DNA of 64,000 bases from CAWBJO01 sp963789175 (GCA_963789175.1 CAWBJO010000009.1:372001-436000), one strand, 5' to 3'. Positions 1 to 8,490 are shown, counted from the first letter of the stretch. The notes: generated by a model from the letters alone, not told the origin. Translations and numbers: made by a program.

Positions 1-1
1 C

Positions 2-1978
2 GCGACGCACAAGGATCGCCAGCTCAGGCCGATGATCCGCGATGCCATCAACGATCCATGGCGGCCGGTGACCTGGGACGAGGCGATTACCTACGCGGCG
101 GCGCGCTTCAAGGCAATCCAGGCAAAGCACGGCCGCGGCTCCATCGGCGGCATCACGTCTTCACGCTGCACCAACGAAGAGGTCTTCGTGGTCCAGAAGA
201 TGATCCGCACGGCCTTCCGAAACAACAATGTCGACACCTGCGCCCGTGTCTGCCATTCGCCGACCGGCTACGGCCTGAAGCAGACTTTCGGCACTTCGGC
301 CGGCACCCAGGACTTTCGCTCGGTCGCCGAGGCCGACGTCATCGTCGTCATCGGCGCCAACCCGACCGACGGCCACCCCGTGTTCGCGTCGCGGATGAAA
401 AAACGCCTGCGCGAGGGCGCCAAGCTCATCGTCGTCGATCCGCGCCGCATCGACCTCGTCCGCTCGCCGCATGTCGAGGCTGCCTACCACCTGCCGCTCC
501 TGCCGGGTACCAACGTCGCAGTCGTCAATGCCTTCTCGCACGTGATCGTCACCGAAGGGCTCGTCGACCGCGACTACGTCGCCGAGCGCTGCGACGCGGA
601 AGCGTTCGCGCAGTGGGAAGCCTTCATCCGTGAACCCCGCAACTCGCCGGAAGCGCTCGAACCGGTCACGGGCGTCAAGGCCGCCGACATCCGGAGCGCG
701 GCACGCCTCTATGCCGGAGCCAGGAACGCCGCCATCTATTATGGACTGGGAGTCACCGAGCACAGCCAGGGCTCGACCATGGTCATGGCGATGGCCAACC
801 TCGCCATGGCGACCGGCAACATCGGCCGCGACGGAGTCGGGGTCAATCCGCTGCGCGGCCAGAACAACGTCCAGGGCTCGTGCGACATGGGCTCGTTCCC
901 GCACGAGTTCTCCGGCTACCGGCACGTCAGCGACGACGTGGTGCGCGAGCTGTTCTCCACGGTCTGGAATACGCAGCTCGATGCCGAACCGGGGCTTCGC
1001 ATCCCGAACATGCTGACCGCCGCGGTCGAAGGCTCCTTCAAGGGGATCTTCATCCAGGGCGAGGACATCGCGCAGTCGGATCCCAATTCCAAGCACGTCA
1101 TGGCGGGACTCGAGGCCATGGAATGCGTCGTCGTCCAGGATCTCTTCCTCAACGAGACCGCCGCCTTCGCCCATGTGTTCCTGCCCGGCACCTCGTTCCT
1201 CGAGAAGGACGGCACCTTCACGAACGCCGAGCGGCGCATCAACCGGGTGCGGCAGGTGAAGGCGCCGATGTGCGGACTGCAGGAATGGGAAGTCGCAAGC
1301 CGCCTGTCGGCGGCCATGGGTTTCCCCATGCACTACGAAAATGCCTCCGAGATCATGGACGAGATCGCGCGCCTCACGCCGACGTTCTCAGGCGTTTCGT
1401 TCGACAAGCTCGACCGCCTCGGTTCGGTGCAGTGGCCGTGCAACGACGCGGCGCCCGAAGGTACGCCGATCATGCACATCGGCAAATTCGTGCGCGGCAA
1501 GGGCCGCTTCATGATCACCGAGTTCCTGCCGACGCCGGAACGGACGAACCGGTCCTTCCCTTTGATCCTGACCACCGGCCGCACTCTCAGCCAGTACAAT
1601 GTCGGTGCCCAAACCCGCCGAACCGAGAACATCGTGTGGCACCGGCAGGACGTGCTCGAGATCCATCCGCACGATGCCGAGCTGCGGGGCATCAAGACCG
1701 GCTCCATGGTGTCGCTTTCGAGCCGGATCGGCGCCACGACGCTCGCCGCCGTGGTCAGCGACCGCATGCCGCAAGGCGTCGTCTACACGACGTTCCATCA
1801 TCCGGTCACCGGTGCGAACGTGATCACCACGGAGTACTCCGACTGGGCCACCAACTGCCCCGAATACAAGGTCACCGCCGTGCAGGTCACGGTGTCCAAC
1901 CAGCCCTCGGAGTGGCAGGAGGAGTGGGAGGAGCGCGAGCGCGATCACAAGCGGGTCGCGGTGGTCGCCGCGGAATAG
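2..1978 (+). CDS. fdsA: NAD-dependent formate dehydrogenase alpha subunit, 5'-truncated by window edge
   Basis: Catalytic subunit that oxidises formate to CO2 at a molybdenum bis-MGD centre in the cytoplasm; electrons go to the FdsBG diaphorase part and NAD+. The frame is open from base 2, so the start and the N-terminal iron-sulfur region lie upstream. About 658 C-terminal residues of a roughly 950-residue protein are present. The Mo-ligand region is visible as TCARVCHSPT, with the family's Cys-His pair, and a second cofactor region as GRTLSQYNVGAQTRR. The C-terminal cofactor-capping domain ends the protein. The next genes are fdhD and fdsD, the order known for fdsGBACD operons. Family assignment is firm; the subunit partners are not in view. 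Confidence 0.93.
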   Translation, partial: ATHKDRQLRPMIRDAINDPWRPVTWDEAITYAAARFKAIQAKHGRGSIGGITSSRCTNEEVFVVQKMIRTAFRNNNVDTCARVCHSPTGYGLKQTFGTSAGTQDFRSVAEADVIVVIGANPTDGHPVFASRMKKRLREGAKLIVVDPRRIDLVRSPHVEAAYHLPLLPGTNVAVVNAFSHVIVTEGLVDRDYVAERCDAEAFAQWEAFIREPRNSPEALEPVTGVKAADIRSAARLYAGARNAAIYYGLGVTEHSQGSTMVMAMANLAMATGNIGRDGVGVNPLRGQNNVQGSCDMGSFPHEFSGYRHVSDDVVRELFSTVWNTQLDAEPGLRIPNMLTAAVEGSFKGIFIQGEDIAQSDPNSKHVMAGLEAMECVVVQDLFLNETAAFAHVFLPGTSFLEKDGTFTNAERRINRVRQVKAPMCGLQEWEVASRLSAAMGFPMHYENASEIMDEIARLTPTFSGVSFDKLDRLGSVQWPCNDAAPEGTPIMHIGKFVRGKGRFMITEFLPTPERTNRSFPLILTTGRTLSQYNVGAQTRRTENIVWHRQDVLEIHPHDAELRGIKTGSMVSLSSRIGATTLAAVVSDRMPQGVVYTTFHHPVTGANVITTEYSDWATNCPEYKVTAVQVTVSNQPSEWQEEWEERERDHKRVAVVAAE

Positions 1979-1981
1979 CCG

Positions 1982-2788
1982 ATGGACCAGTCGGCGAACA
2001 TTCCGCCGCCGAAAGGCTCCGATCCCGCGGTCTCGAAGTCGGCGAAGGGTGTCCACCATTCGCGTGCCGGCGATGCGGAAGACGTCTTCTGGCAGCTGCC
2101 GGAAGAGACGCCGATCGCACTCATGTACAACTCCTCGCCGTTTGCGGTGATGATGGCGACGCCTGCCGACCTCGCCGACTTCGCACTCGGATTCACGCTG
2201 TCGGAGCGCATCGTGGGCGATCGCGACGCGGTCAAGAACATCATCTGTCTCACCCTGGACCAAGGCTGGTGCCTGGACGTCGCGGTCGACGGAGAGGTGC
2301 GGAGGCAGCCGCGCGGCCTCGAGGGCCGGACCGGATGCGGATTGTGCGGCGTCGAGGAAATCGGACAGGTGATCCGCGCGCAGACGGTCGTGCAGCGCCC
2401 GTTCAAGCTCGACCCTCGCGCCGTCGATCGCTCCTTCGGCGAACTGGCGAAGCACCAGCCCATGAACCGCGAGAACAGGTCGGTCCACGGCGCGGCGTGG
2501 TGCAATCCCTCGGGCGAGGTCATCCTGGCGCGGGAGGACGTCGGCCGCCACAACGCTCTCGACAAGCTCATCGGCGCCCTGGCCTTCAAGGGCCATGCAT
2601 TCACCGACGGGTTCGTGTGCATGTCGAGCCGCTGCAGCTTCGAGCTCGTCCAGAAGGCCGCGACGGTCGGCATTCCATACATCGTAACCCTATCGGCTCC
2701 GACCTCGTTCGCACTCGAGATCGCGAGGCAAACGAATATGGGCATCGGCACGCGCTCCCCCGGCGGGCCGGTCCTGTTCAACTGCTGA
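1982..2788 (+). CDS. fdhD: Formate dehydrogenase accessory sulfurtransferase FdhD (FdsC)
   Basis: FdhD-family protein of 268 residues. The family passes sulfur from a cysteine desulfurase to the molybdenum cofactor, which is needed for an active formate dehydrogenase. The conserved CxxC loop appears as TGCGLCGVEEI at about residues 118-128, and the family segment REDVGRHNALDKLIG lies in the second half. It starts 3 bases after the fdsA stop and is followed almost at once by fdsD, so it belongs to the same operon and matches fdsC of the Rhodobacter fdsGBACD arrangement. Confidence 0.93.
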   Translation: MDQSANIPPPKGSDPAVSKSAKGVHHSRAGDAEDVFWQLPEETPIALMYNSSPFAVMMATPADLADFALGFTLSERIVGDRDAVKNIICLTLDQGWCLDVAVDGEVRRQPRGLEGRTGCGLCGVEEIGQVIRAQTVVQRPFKLDPRAVDRSFGELAKHQPMNRENRSVHGAAWCNPSGEVILAREDVGRHNALDKLIGALAFKGHAFTDGFVCMSSRCSFELVQKAATVGIPYIVTLSAPTSFALEIARQTNMGIGTRSPGGPVLFNC

Positions 2789-2793
2789 GGTGA

Positions 2794-3012
2794 ATGAACA
2801 TGGATGCCTCGACCCTCGTCCGGATGGCCAACCAGATCGCCGATTTCTTCCAGGCCTATCCTCACGACGAGGCCGTCCGCGAAACCGCCAACCACATCGA
2901 GAAGTTCTGGGATCCGCGCATGCGCCGCCAATTGCGCGAGTACATGGACGGCGGCGGCACCGGCCTCGGCCCGCTCGCAACGCAGGCCGCCGAGCGGGCC
3001 TGCGTGAAGTAA
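2794..3012 (+). CDS. fdsD: Formate dehydrogenase delta subunit
   Basis: Small 72-residue protein of the FdsD family, a non-catalytic subunit of soluble NAD-dependent formate dehydrogenases. Family features are the opening LVRMANQIADFF, the FWDPRMR motif in the middle and the GLGPLATQAAE segment near the end. It begins 5 bases after fdhD and closes the fds operon here. About 200 bases follow before the next start, where I see no clear terminator. Confidence 0.9.
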   Translation: MNMDASTLVRMANQIADFFQAYPHDEAVRETANHIEKFWDPRMRRQLREYMDGGGTGLGPLATQAAERACVK

Positions 3013-3209
3013 CCGGAAACCCAGGCGGAATCCAAAGCCCGACCAGGACCTGCCGGACCCACCCGCGGGGCGAAACGGCCGATCCATCGACGCCGGGATG
3101 ACAAAGGAGGCTACCAACATCCTCACGGACAGGATAAGAGCTTTGGTGTACTCCGTTGTTTTCACACTTTCGGAAGCCTTCGGTCAGTTCAGCACAAGGG
3201 GAGGAAAAC

Positions 3210-3854
3210 ATGGCGAAGAAGTCTGCAAAGAAAGCGAAGACATCCGCAAAGAAAAGGTCCGCAAGCACCAAGCCGCCTTCGATTGCCCTTCATCCGGCGA
3301 TCGACCGCGGCTTCTCCAAGTCGGCCAAGAAAGGCTTCGCCGGAGGCCAGCTCACCTGCCTTTGCGCAACCGAGCCCGTCGTCGTGGAGATCGCCTCGCA
3401 ATCCGCCCACAATCACGCCTGCGGCTGCACCAAGTGCTGGAAGCCTCAGGGCGCCATCTTTTCAGTCGTGGCGGTGGCGCCGACCGACAAGGTCAAAGTC
3501 GTGGCCAATGAACGCAAGCTCCGGGTCGTGGACGACAATGCCCTCATCCTGCGGCACGCCTGCCAGGACTGCGGCGTGCATATGCATGGCCCGGTCAGGA
3601 GGGAGGGTCATCCGTTCCAGGGCCTCACCTTCATCCACACGGAGCTGTCGAAAGACAAAGGCTGGTCGCCCCCGGGGTTCGCCGCCTTCGTTTCGTCGGT
3701 CATCGAGAGCGGCGTGCCGCCCTCCAGGATGCCGGCCATCCGCAAGCGCCTCAAGCAGCTTGGCCTCGAGCCCTACGATAGCCTCAATCCGGCACTCATG
3801 GACTATCTCGCGACCGGCGCCGCCAAGAAGTCCGGAGCCTACCGCGAAAGCTGA
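3210..3854 (+). CDS. gfa: S-(hydroxymethyl)glutathione synthase (glutathione-dependent formaldehyde-activating enzyme)
   Basis: GFA-fold zinc protein of about 214 residues that speeds condensation of formaldehyde with glutathione, the first step of the glutathione-linked formaldehyde oxidation route. Zinc-binding cysteine clusters are visible as LTCLC, CGCTKCW and CQDCGVHMHG. The start at 3210 is chosen over an upstream ATG at 3156 because it follows AGGGGAGG with good spacing and gives a Lys/Ala-rich lead (MAKKSAKKAKTS). It lies directly downstream of the formate dehydrogenase operon, which fits a formaldehyde-to-CO2 role; FrmA, the next enzyme of the route, is encoded at 44224-45333. Confidence 0.88.
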   Translation: MAKKSAKKAKTSAKKRSASTKPPSIALHPAIDRGFSKSAKKGFAGGQLTCLCATEPVVVEIASQSAHNHACGCTKCWKPQGAIFSVVAVAPTDKVKVVANERKLRVVDDNALILRHACQDCGVHMHGPVRREGHPFQGLTFIHTELSKDKGWSPPGFAAFVSSVIESGVPPSRMPAIRKRLKQLGLEPYDSLNPALMDYLATGAAKKSGAYRES

Positions 3855-3971
3855 CCGGACCGATATCCGAACCCGCAGACGGGACCTTTCGCCCCGGCTG
3901 TTCTCGTCTTGCCACCGTCCCAGGCATCGAATGAATTGACTTCGCCTGGGCAAATCACAATTGGAGGAGAA

Positions 3972-4394
3972 ATGACCTATCAGGGCCAATGTTTCTGCGG
4001 AGCGGTGAAGATCGAGGTCACCGGCGAACCCGAGGCAATGGGCTACTGCCATTGCAGCTCATGCCGCTCGTGGTCGGCCGGACCCGTCAACGCGTTCACG
4101 CTCTGGAAGCAGGAAAACGTTCGTGTCACCGCGGGCAAGGAGCATCTCGCCACCTTCCAGAAATCACCCCTGAGCCAGCGGCAATACTGCACGCAATGCG
4201 GCGGCCACGTCATGACCGCCCATCCGCCGTGGGGCCTGACGGACGTCTACGCGGCGACGATCCCGAAGCTCAAATTCGTTCCCGTCGTCCACGCCAACTA
4301 CGCGCAGTCGGTTCTGCCGATGCGAGACGGGCTGCCCAAGCTCAAGGATTTTCCGAAGGAGCTCGGCGGCACGGGAGAGGCGATGGCGGAGTAG
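3972..4394 (+). CDS. GFA-family (CENP-V/GFA domain) protein
   Basis: About 140 residues with a single GFA zinc-binding domain: GQCFCGAV near the N-terminus, then CHCSSCR, and CTQCGGHV in the middle. The start at 3972 follows GGAGGAGA; an upstream ATG at 3909 lacks such a site. The family includes formaldehyde-activating enzymes but also many proteins of unknown activity, so substrate cannot be assigned. The gene sits 117 bases after gfa on the same strand, so a related role in handling glutathione adducts is possible but only inferred. Confidence 0.75.
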   Translation: MTYQGQCFCGAVKIEVTGEPEAMGYCHCSSCRSWSAGPVNAFTLWKQENVRVTAGKEHLATFQKSPLSQRQYCTQCGGHVMTAHPPWGLTDVYAATIPKLKFVPVVHANYAQSVLPMRDGLPKLKDFPKELGGTGEAMAE

Positions 4395-4405
4395 AAGCCT
4401 TGGGA

Positions 4406-4436
4406 GAGCCCGGGCAGCCATGACCGGGCTCTTTCC
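4406..4436 (+). terminator. Probable intrinsic terminator after the GFA-family gene
   Basis: GAGCCCGG at 4406-4413 pairs with CCGGGCTC at 4424-4431 around a 10-base loop and is followed by a short TTT run. It lies 12 bases after the stop at 4394. The U-tract is short, so strength is uncertain. Confidence 0.5.
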
Positions 4437-4658
4437 TTGCGCCGCGATAGGAGTTTGCTCACTCCTTCTCACGCTCCATCACGCGATTGGTGAGCGAACG
4501 TGATGATGCGTCTGACGCCAATAGCGAAAATGCGTTTTCGCTTCGAAACGAGCCGGGAGTTCCTCACCGCGACTTGATGCGGCTTGCTTTGATACGAACT
4601 GCGACCTGCTTGAAGCTCTCCTCGCTGGCAGATGCCAGTAATCCAGGAGGAAACGCAA

Positions 4659-4922
4659 ATGCGTAACACGCTCGTGATCGCAGGACTCTTGACGGCATTC
4701 GTGGCGATGTCGCCCGCAACCGCAGCCGAGATGGGCAGTTGCAACGACATGTTCATGAAAGCTGACAAGAACTCCGACGGAAGTGTGGGCGGCACGGAGG
4801 TTTCGGCCTTCGAAGGGGCCTACATCAAGTCGGGCGGTCATATGAACGAGACGACGAAAATCATCACCAAAGACCAGTTCCTGGAGGCGTGCATGAAGGA
4901 CGCCTTCAAGGACATGAACTAG
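4659..4922 (+). CDS. Small secreted single EF-hand protein
   Basis: A precursor of 87 residues with a signal peptide (MRNTLVIAGLLTAFVAMSPA, then cleavage near TAAE). A canonical 12-residue EF-hand loop runs from Asp36 to Glu47 (DKNSDGSVGGTE), with acidic or oxygen residues at positions 1, 3, 5, 7 and 12. A second helix pair after it lacks a full loop. Start 4659 follows CAGGAGGAAA, better than the ATG at 4632. It is probably a periplasmic calcium-binding protein of unknown role. An intrinsic terminator follows at once, so it is likely a single-gene unit. Confidence 0.72.
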   Translation: MRNTLVIAGLLTAFVAMSPATAAEMGSCNDMFMKADKNSDGSVGGTEVSAFEGAYIKSGGHMNETTKIITKDQFLEACMKDAFKDMN

Positions 4923-4936
4923 TCAGCCTCGAACTT

Positions 4937-4966
4937 GGAGCGGCCATATCGGCCGCTCCTTTTTTG
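4937..4966 (+). terminator. Strong intrinsic terminator
   Basis: GGAGCGGCC and GGCCGCTCC form a near-perfect stem with a short AT loop, followed directly by a run of six T (4960-4965). It ends transcription of the EF-hand gene. Confidence 0.85.
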
Positions 4967-4979
4967 CTCGGAGTCGCCC

Positions 4980-5189
4980 CAGGAGCGGCAGAATGCGAAT
5001 GCCGGCCTGGTCCACGCCCACGGCCAGATTTACGCCGTAAACTTCGCTCAACAGGCGCGCGGACATGCGGCGCTCGACAGCGCCACTCTCGCCATGGCAC
5101 AGGAGGCCCAGCCGTTCCCGGCCATACCCACGGAACTCGCCAGGAGCCGGATGACCTTCAAGGTGCCGATCCAGTTCAAGATCGAGTGA
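4980..5189 (+). pseudogene. Remnant of a TonB-type energy transducer C-terminal domain
   Basis: The open frame ending at 5189 encodes about 60 residues resembling the end of a TonB-family C-terminal domain: RGHAALDSATLAMAQEAQPF followed by RMTFKVPIQFKIE, the usual SSGxxxLD...AxPFP...xTFTVPIxF pattern. The membrane anchor, the Pro-rich linker and the first strands of the domain are absent, and a terminator hairpin lies just upstream. It is a gene fragment, not a full TonB. The ABM-domain monooxygenase gene starts 12 bases later, so the pair may be what is left of an iron/heme uptake cluster. Confidence 0.6.
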
Positions 5190-5201
5190 CGGAGACATGG
5201 G

Positions 5202-5540
5202 ATGACGTACATTGCAATGAACAGGTTCAAGGTCGGCAAGGACGATACGGCGGCCTTCGAGCTGATGTGGCAGCAACGCGAGAGCTACCTCAACCGGATG
5301 CCGGGTTTCGTGACGTTCCACCTGTTGCGCGGTCCGGAGGTCGACGACCACGTGCTCTATGCCTCACACACGACGTGGGAGACGCGCGCGCACTTCGAGG
5401 CGTGGACAGTTTCTGAGGAATTCCGCAGGGCCCATGCCCGCGCCGGAACCGGCGGTCCGCGTCTCTATCTCGGCCATCCGCAGTTCGAAGGCTTCGAGTC
5501 GGTCCAGACGATCGCCGGCCCCCAGAAGGACGTGGCATGA
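5202..5540 (+). CDS. Antibiotic biosynthesis monooxygenase (ABM) / heme-degrading-type protein
   Basis: A 112-residue ferredoxin-like ABM-domain protein: an N-terminal strand ending in MNRFKVGK, the segment MPGFVTFHLLRG, and the typical HTTWETRAHFEAW-SEEFRRAH region. Members include quinol monooxygenases and IsdG/HmoA-like heme oxygenases. The TonB remnant next to it favours an iron/heme link, but the sequence alone does not decide between the two. Its stop codon overlaps the start of the next small frame (ATGA). Confidence 0.75.
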   Translation: MTYIAMNRFKVGKDDTAAFELMWQQRESYLNRMPGFVTFHLLRGPEVDDHVLYASHTTWETRAHFEAWTVSEEFRRAHARAGTGGPRLYLGHPQFEGFESVQTIAGPQKDVA

Positions 5541-5707
5541 AGCACGCCGCGACTGGCGACGCTGCGGCTCGGATAGACGCGGCACTCGCACAGAAGCCGG
5601 AGGCATCCAACGCGATTCTGAAGATCTTCGTCCGACGCGATACGGAGCGCAATCTCGTCCCGGACCAGCACCAGCGTTTCGAAGCGCTGCGCAGCTCGCT
5701 GGTTTAG
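5537..5707 (+). CDS. Small hypothetical protein, translationally coupled to the ABM gene
   Basis: A 56-residue frame whose ATG overlaps the stop of the ABM monooxygenase as ATGA. It begins MKHAATGDAAARIDAALAQK and ends QHQRFEALRSSLV: charged, likely helical, without cysteines, signal peptide or membrane segment. I do not recognise a family. The coupling suggests it is translated with its neighbour. It could also be a chance frame. Confidence 0.4.
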   Translation: MKHAATGDAAARIDAALAQKPEASNAILKIFVRRDTERNLVPDQHQRFEALRSSLV

Positions 5708-5710
5708 ATT

Positions 5711-5737
5711 AATCCGTCAAATTTTACGAAACGGATT
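5711..5737. repeat. Inverted repeat AATCCGT/ACGGATT
   Basis: AATCCGT at 5711-5717 and ACGGATT at 5731-5737 are perfect inverted arms with a 13-base AT-rich spacer. No T-run follows. It may be a weak terminator for the ABM unit or an operator for the secreted protein gene downstream. Confidence 0.35.
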
Positions 5738-5837
5738 CAGGTCCGACCTACCATCAACCGCGTATTCACGTGGGTTAACGGATGATTACCTGTATCACCG
5801 GGCGAGATTGCGCAGCGCCAGGCAGGGAGACCCACGC

Positions 5838-6605
5838 ATGCATGCCTTCACCAAAGTTCTTTTCACGGTCGCATTCAGTACCATTCTGGTGGGTGCACCC
5901 CAACTCTTCCCCGACAGTCAAAGCTTCGGCTACGACACCGCACTCGCCAAGAAGGGCGGTAACGGCAACGGCAACAATGGAAACGGCAACGGCAATGGCG
6001 GCAGCGCGAACAGTGGGAACGGCGCAGCCACATCGGGCGGTGCCGTAGCCAGTGCCACCGGATCAGGCAAGAGCAAAGCCAAGACGAAGCTGACCAGCCA
6101 AATGGGGGCGCTCAATGCGGCGCATGCCTCGGCAAGCGCCTTCGCGGACGCCAATCCGAAATCGCGTGTCGGCCGCATCAAGGAGGCGGTCCTACAGTCG
6201 GCCGCCGCCGATGATGCCCAGCAAGCCGCCACCGCAGTGGCGCAGGCAGCGATCGATGCGAGCCCCGAGGTCGCGCTGGCACGGCAGGCGGTCACCGATG
6301 CCAATGCCGCCCTCAACACGGCACTTGCAGATCCCACAGCCGACGCGGCCACGATCGATGGCCTGGAGCAGGCCGTCGCCGATGCGGAAGGCAGCCTCGC
6401 GGAGGCCGAAACGGCAGCCGTTGCCGCCGATCCGACTGCGACGGCGGCACAGGCGGCCGCAGACGAAGCACAGGCGGCAGCGGATGCCGCCTGGAACGAC
6501 GCGGCCAACAAGACGCCGGTCACGGACGACGTCAAAGCCGCGACCCGGGCTCTCGTCGAAGGCAAGATCGACTTGACCGCGGAACCGGTCACCGCCGAGC
6601 CGTAA
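5838..6605 (+). CDS. Secreted Gly/Asn-rich and Ala-rich coiled-coil protein of unknown function
   Basis: A protein of 255 residues. The start at 5838 follows GGGAG and gives a signal peptide (MHAFTKVLFTVAFSTILVGA). After it comes a low-complexity GGNGNGNNGNGNGNGG stretch, then a long helix-prone region very rich in Ala, Asp, Glu and Gln with repeated short blocks (AxAAxDEAQAAADAA). The composition suggests an exported structural or matrix protein with an elongated helical body. No catalytic motif is seen and I know no named family. An intrinsic terminator follows at 6631. Confidence 0.68.
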   Translation: MHAFTKVLFTVAFSTILVGAPQLFPDSQSFGYDTALAKKGGNGNGNNGNGNGNGGSANSGNGAATSGGAVASATGSGKSKAKTKLTSQMGALNAAHASASAFADANPKSRVGRIKEAVLQSAAADDAQQAATAVAQAAIDASPEVALARQAVTDANAALNTALADPTADAATIDGLEQAVADAEGSLAEAETAAVAADPTATAAQAAADEAQAAADAAWNDAANKTPVTDDVKAATRALVEGKIDLTAEPVTAEP

Positions 6606-6630
6606 ACCAAGAAGCGGATCCGGTCATATC

Positions 6631-6656
6631 GCCCCCGGGCCTTCCCGGGGGCTTTT
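6631..6656 (+). terminator. Strong intrinsic terminator
   Basis: GCCCCCGGG and CCCGGGGGC form a GC-rich stem around a CCTT-type loop, followed by TTTTT at 6653-6657. It lies 26 bases after the stop at 6605. Confidence 0.85.
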
Positions 6657-6799
6657 TCGTGCCCGTCCCTCCAAGAATTTTTCCTTGGTGCGAATCCTAC
6701 GCATGGTCATGCCACTGCACGCGGCGGTCGCCTTTTGCTTGGCGCCGGCTGTCGGTCTGGCTTAGCTTGCTCGACGAACCCTAACGTCGTTTCGGGCCA

Positions 6800-8482
6800 A
6801 TGCCGCACGACCTGCCGCTCATAACGACGATCGTCGCCGCCTTCACTCTCGCCTTCTTCCTGGGGGTGCTGGCGAACCATTTCCGGATCTCGCCAATCGT
6901 AGGCTACCTGCTCGCAGGCATCGCCATCGGACCCTATACGCCGGGCTTCGTCGGCCACACGGAACTCGCCGGCGAACTTGCGGAGATCGGCGTAATCCTT
7001 CTCATGTTCGGTGTCGGCCTGCACTTCTCGGTGCGCGATCTCCTGTCGGTCAAGAACATCGCCATCCCGGGAGCGCTCGTGCAGATCATCGTCGCCAGCG
7101 CCATGGGTTTCTGGCTTGCGAGCATCCTCGGGTGGAGCGCCGGCGGCGGCCTGATCTTCGGGCTGGCGCTTTCGGTGGCGAGCACGGTGGTGCTGCTGCG
7201 CACTCTGCAGGACCATCACCTGATCAGGTCGGATCGCGGTCGAATCGCGATCGGCTGGCTCGTCGTCGAAGACCTCGCCATGGTGCTGGCACTGGTCCTC
7301 CTGCCGGCCATCGCGCCGGTCCTCACGGGCAGCGGGACCGTGTCGGCCGGCGACATCGCAATCGACGTCGTGATAACCATCGCCAAGGTCGCCGTCTTCG
7401 TACTGCTGATGCTGCTCGTCGGAAGAAAGGCGATCCCCGCGATCCTGCACTACGTCGCCCATACCGGCTCGCGCGAGCTGTTCCGGCTGGCGGTGCTCAC
7501 CATCTCGCTCGGCGTGGCGTTCGCCGCGGCCTTCCTGTTCGACGTCTCGTTCGCGCTCGGCGCCTTCTTTGCCGGCATGGTGCTCGCCGAGACCGTCCTC
7601 AGCCAGCGCGCCGCCGAGGAAACGCTGCCGCTGCGCGACGCCTTCGCGGTGCTGTTCTTCGTTTCGGTCGGCATGCTGTTCGATCCCCTGGTGCTGGTCA
7701 GGGACTTCTGGGCCGTGGCGGCGACCACCCTCATCATCGTGCTCGGCAAATCGATCGCGGCCTACGGCATCGTCCTCCTGTTCCGCCATCCGCCCGTCAC
7801 CGCCGCGACGATTGCGGCGAGCCTGGCGCAGATCGGGGAGTTCTCGTTCATCCTCGCCGGACTGGGAATTGGTCTCGGCCTCCTGCCGACCGAAGGCCGC
7901 GACCTGATCATCGCCGGAGCAGTGATTTCGATCATCCTCAATCCGATCATCTTCGCCGTCGTGCCGCAGGCGATGCTGGCCGCGGCGCCGCCCGTCCCGC
8001 TGCCACCCGCTCCCCCTCCGGATCGCTCGAGCCAGGAAGCGCCGCCCGCGATCGGCCACCGGCCGGCGGCGGCGGCGGGGAGGACGATCGTCATCGGATA
8101 CGGCAGGGTCGGACGCGCGGTCAGCGCGCTGCTCAAGGACGTCGGCTGGAACCACATCGTCATCGACAGCGACCCCGACGTCGTCGCCAAGCTCGAGGGG
8201 CAGACCGACGTGCCGTTCGTTGAAGGCAGCGGAGCGGACGTCGGAAACCTGGGGCTGGCCGGCGTCGAAACGGCCGGCTCGATGATCGTGACCGCACCCG
8301 ACGCCTTCGAGGCCGGGCAGATCGTGGAACGGGCGCGGCTTCTCAACCCCAAGCTCGCCATCATCGCCCGCGCCCACTCCGATGCCGAGGTCGAGCACCT
8401 GCTGCACTACGGTGCCGACCGGGTGATCATGGGCGAAAGGGAGATCGCCGCGGCCATGGTCGAGTGGCTGAAATCGCGGTGA
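6800..8482 (+). CDS. ybaL: YbaL/KefB-type monovalent cation:proton antiporter with RCK (TrkA-N) domain
   Basis: A 560-residue inner-membrane CPA2 antiporter, close to the usual YbaL length. The first 385 residues hold about 12 hydrophobic segments, including the family opening FRISPIVGYLLAGIAIGP and LLMFGVGLHFS. A Pro-rich linker (PPVPLPPAPPPDRS) follows. The cytosolic TrkA-N domain begins near residue 427 with the nucleotide-binding motif VIGYGRVGRAVS. The protein should exchange K+ or Na+ for H+ under NAD(H)-type control. It stands alone; the gene downstream is convergent. Confidence 0.87.
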   Translation: MPHDLPLITTIVAAFTLAFFLGVLANHFRISPIVGYLLAGIAIGPYTPGFVGHTELAGELAEIGVILLMFGVGLHFSVRDLLSVKNIAIPGALVQIIVASAMGFWLASILGWSAGGGLIFGLALSVASTVVLLRTLQDHHLIRSDRGRIAIGWLVVEDLAMVLALVLLPAIAPVLTGSGTVSAGDIAIDVVITIAKVAVFVLLMLLVGRKAIPAILHYVAHTGSRELFRLAVLTISLGVAFAAAFLFDVSFALGAFFAGMVLAETVLSQRAAEETLPLRDAFAVLFFVSVGMLFDPLVLVRDFWAVAATTLIIVLGKSIAAYGIVLLFRHPPVTAATIAASLAQIGEFSFILAGLGIGLGLLPTEGRDLIIAGAVISIILNPIIFAVVPQAMLAAAPPVPLPPAPPPDRSSQEAPPAIGHRPAAAAGRTIVIGYGRVGRAVSALLKDVGWNHIVIDSDPDVVAKLEGQTDVPFVEGSGADVGNLGLAGVETAGSMIVTAPDAFEAGQIVERARLLNPKLAIIARAHSDAEVEHLLHYGADRVIMGEREIAAAMVEWLKSR

Positions 8483-8490
8483 TCGCGGCC

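Noticed and set aside
161..1333. A 390-residue frame antisense to fdsA
   Set aside because: Composition is typical of a GC-rich shadow (Arg, Asp, His) and the sense strand is a clear formate dehydrogenase.
5537..5707. HmuP-type hemin uptake protein
   Set aside because: The short length and position suggested it, but the expected family pattern is absent.
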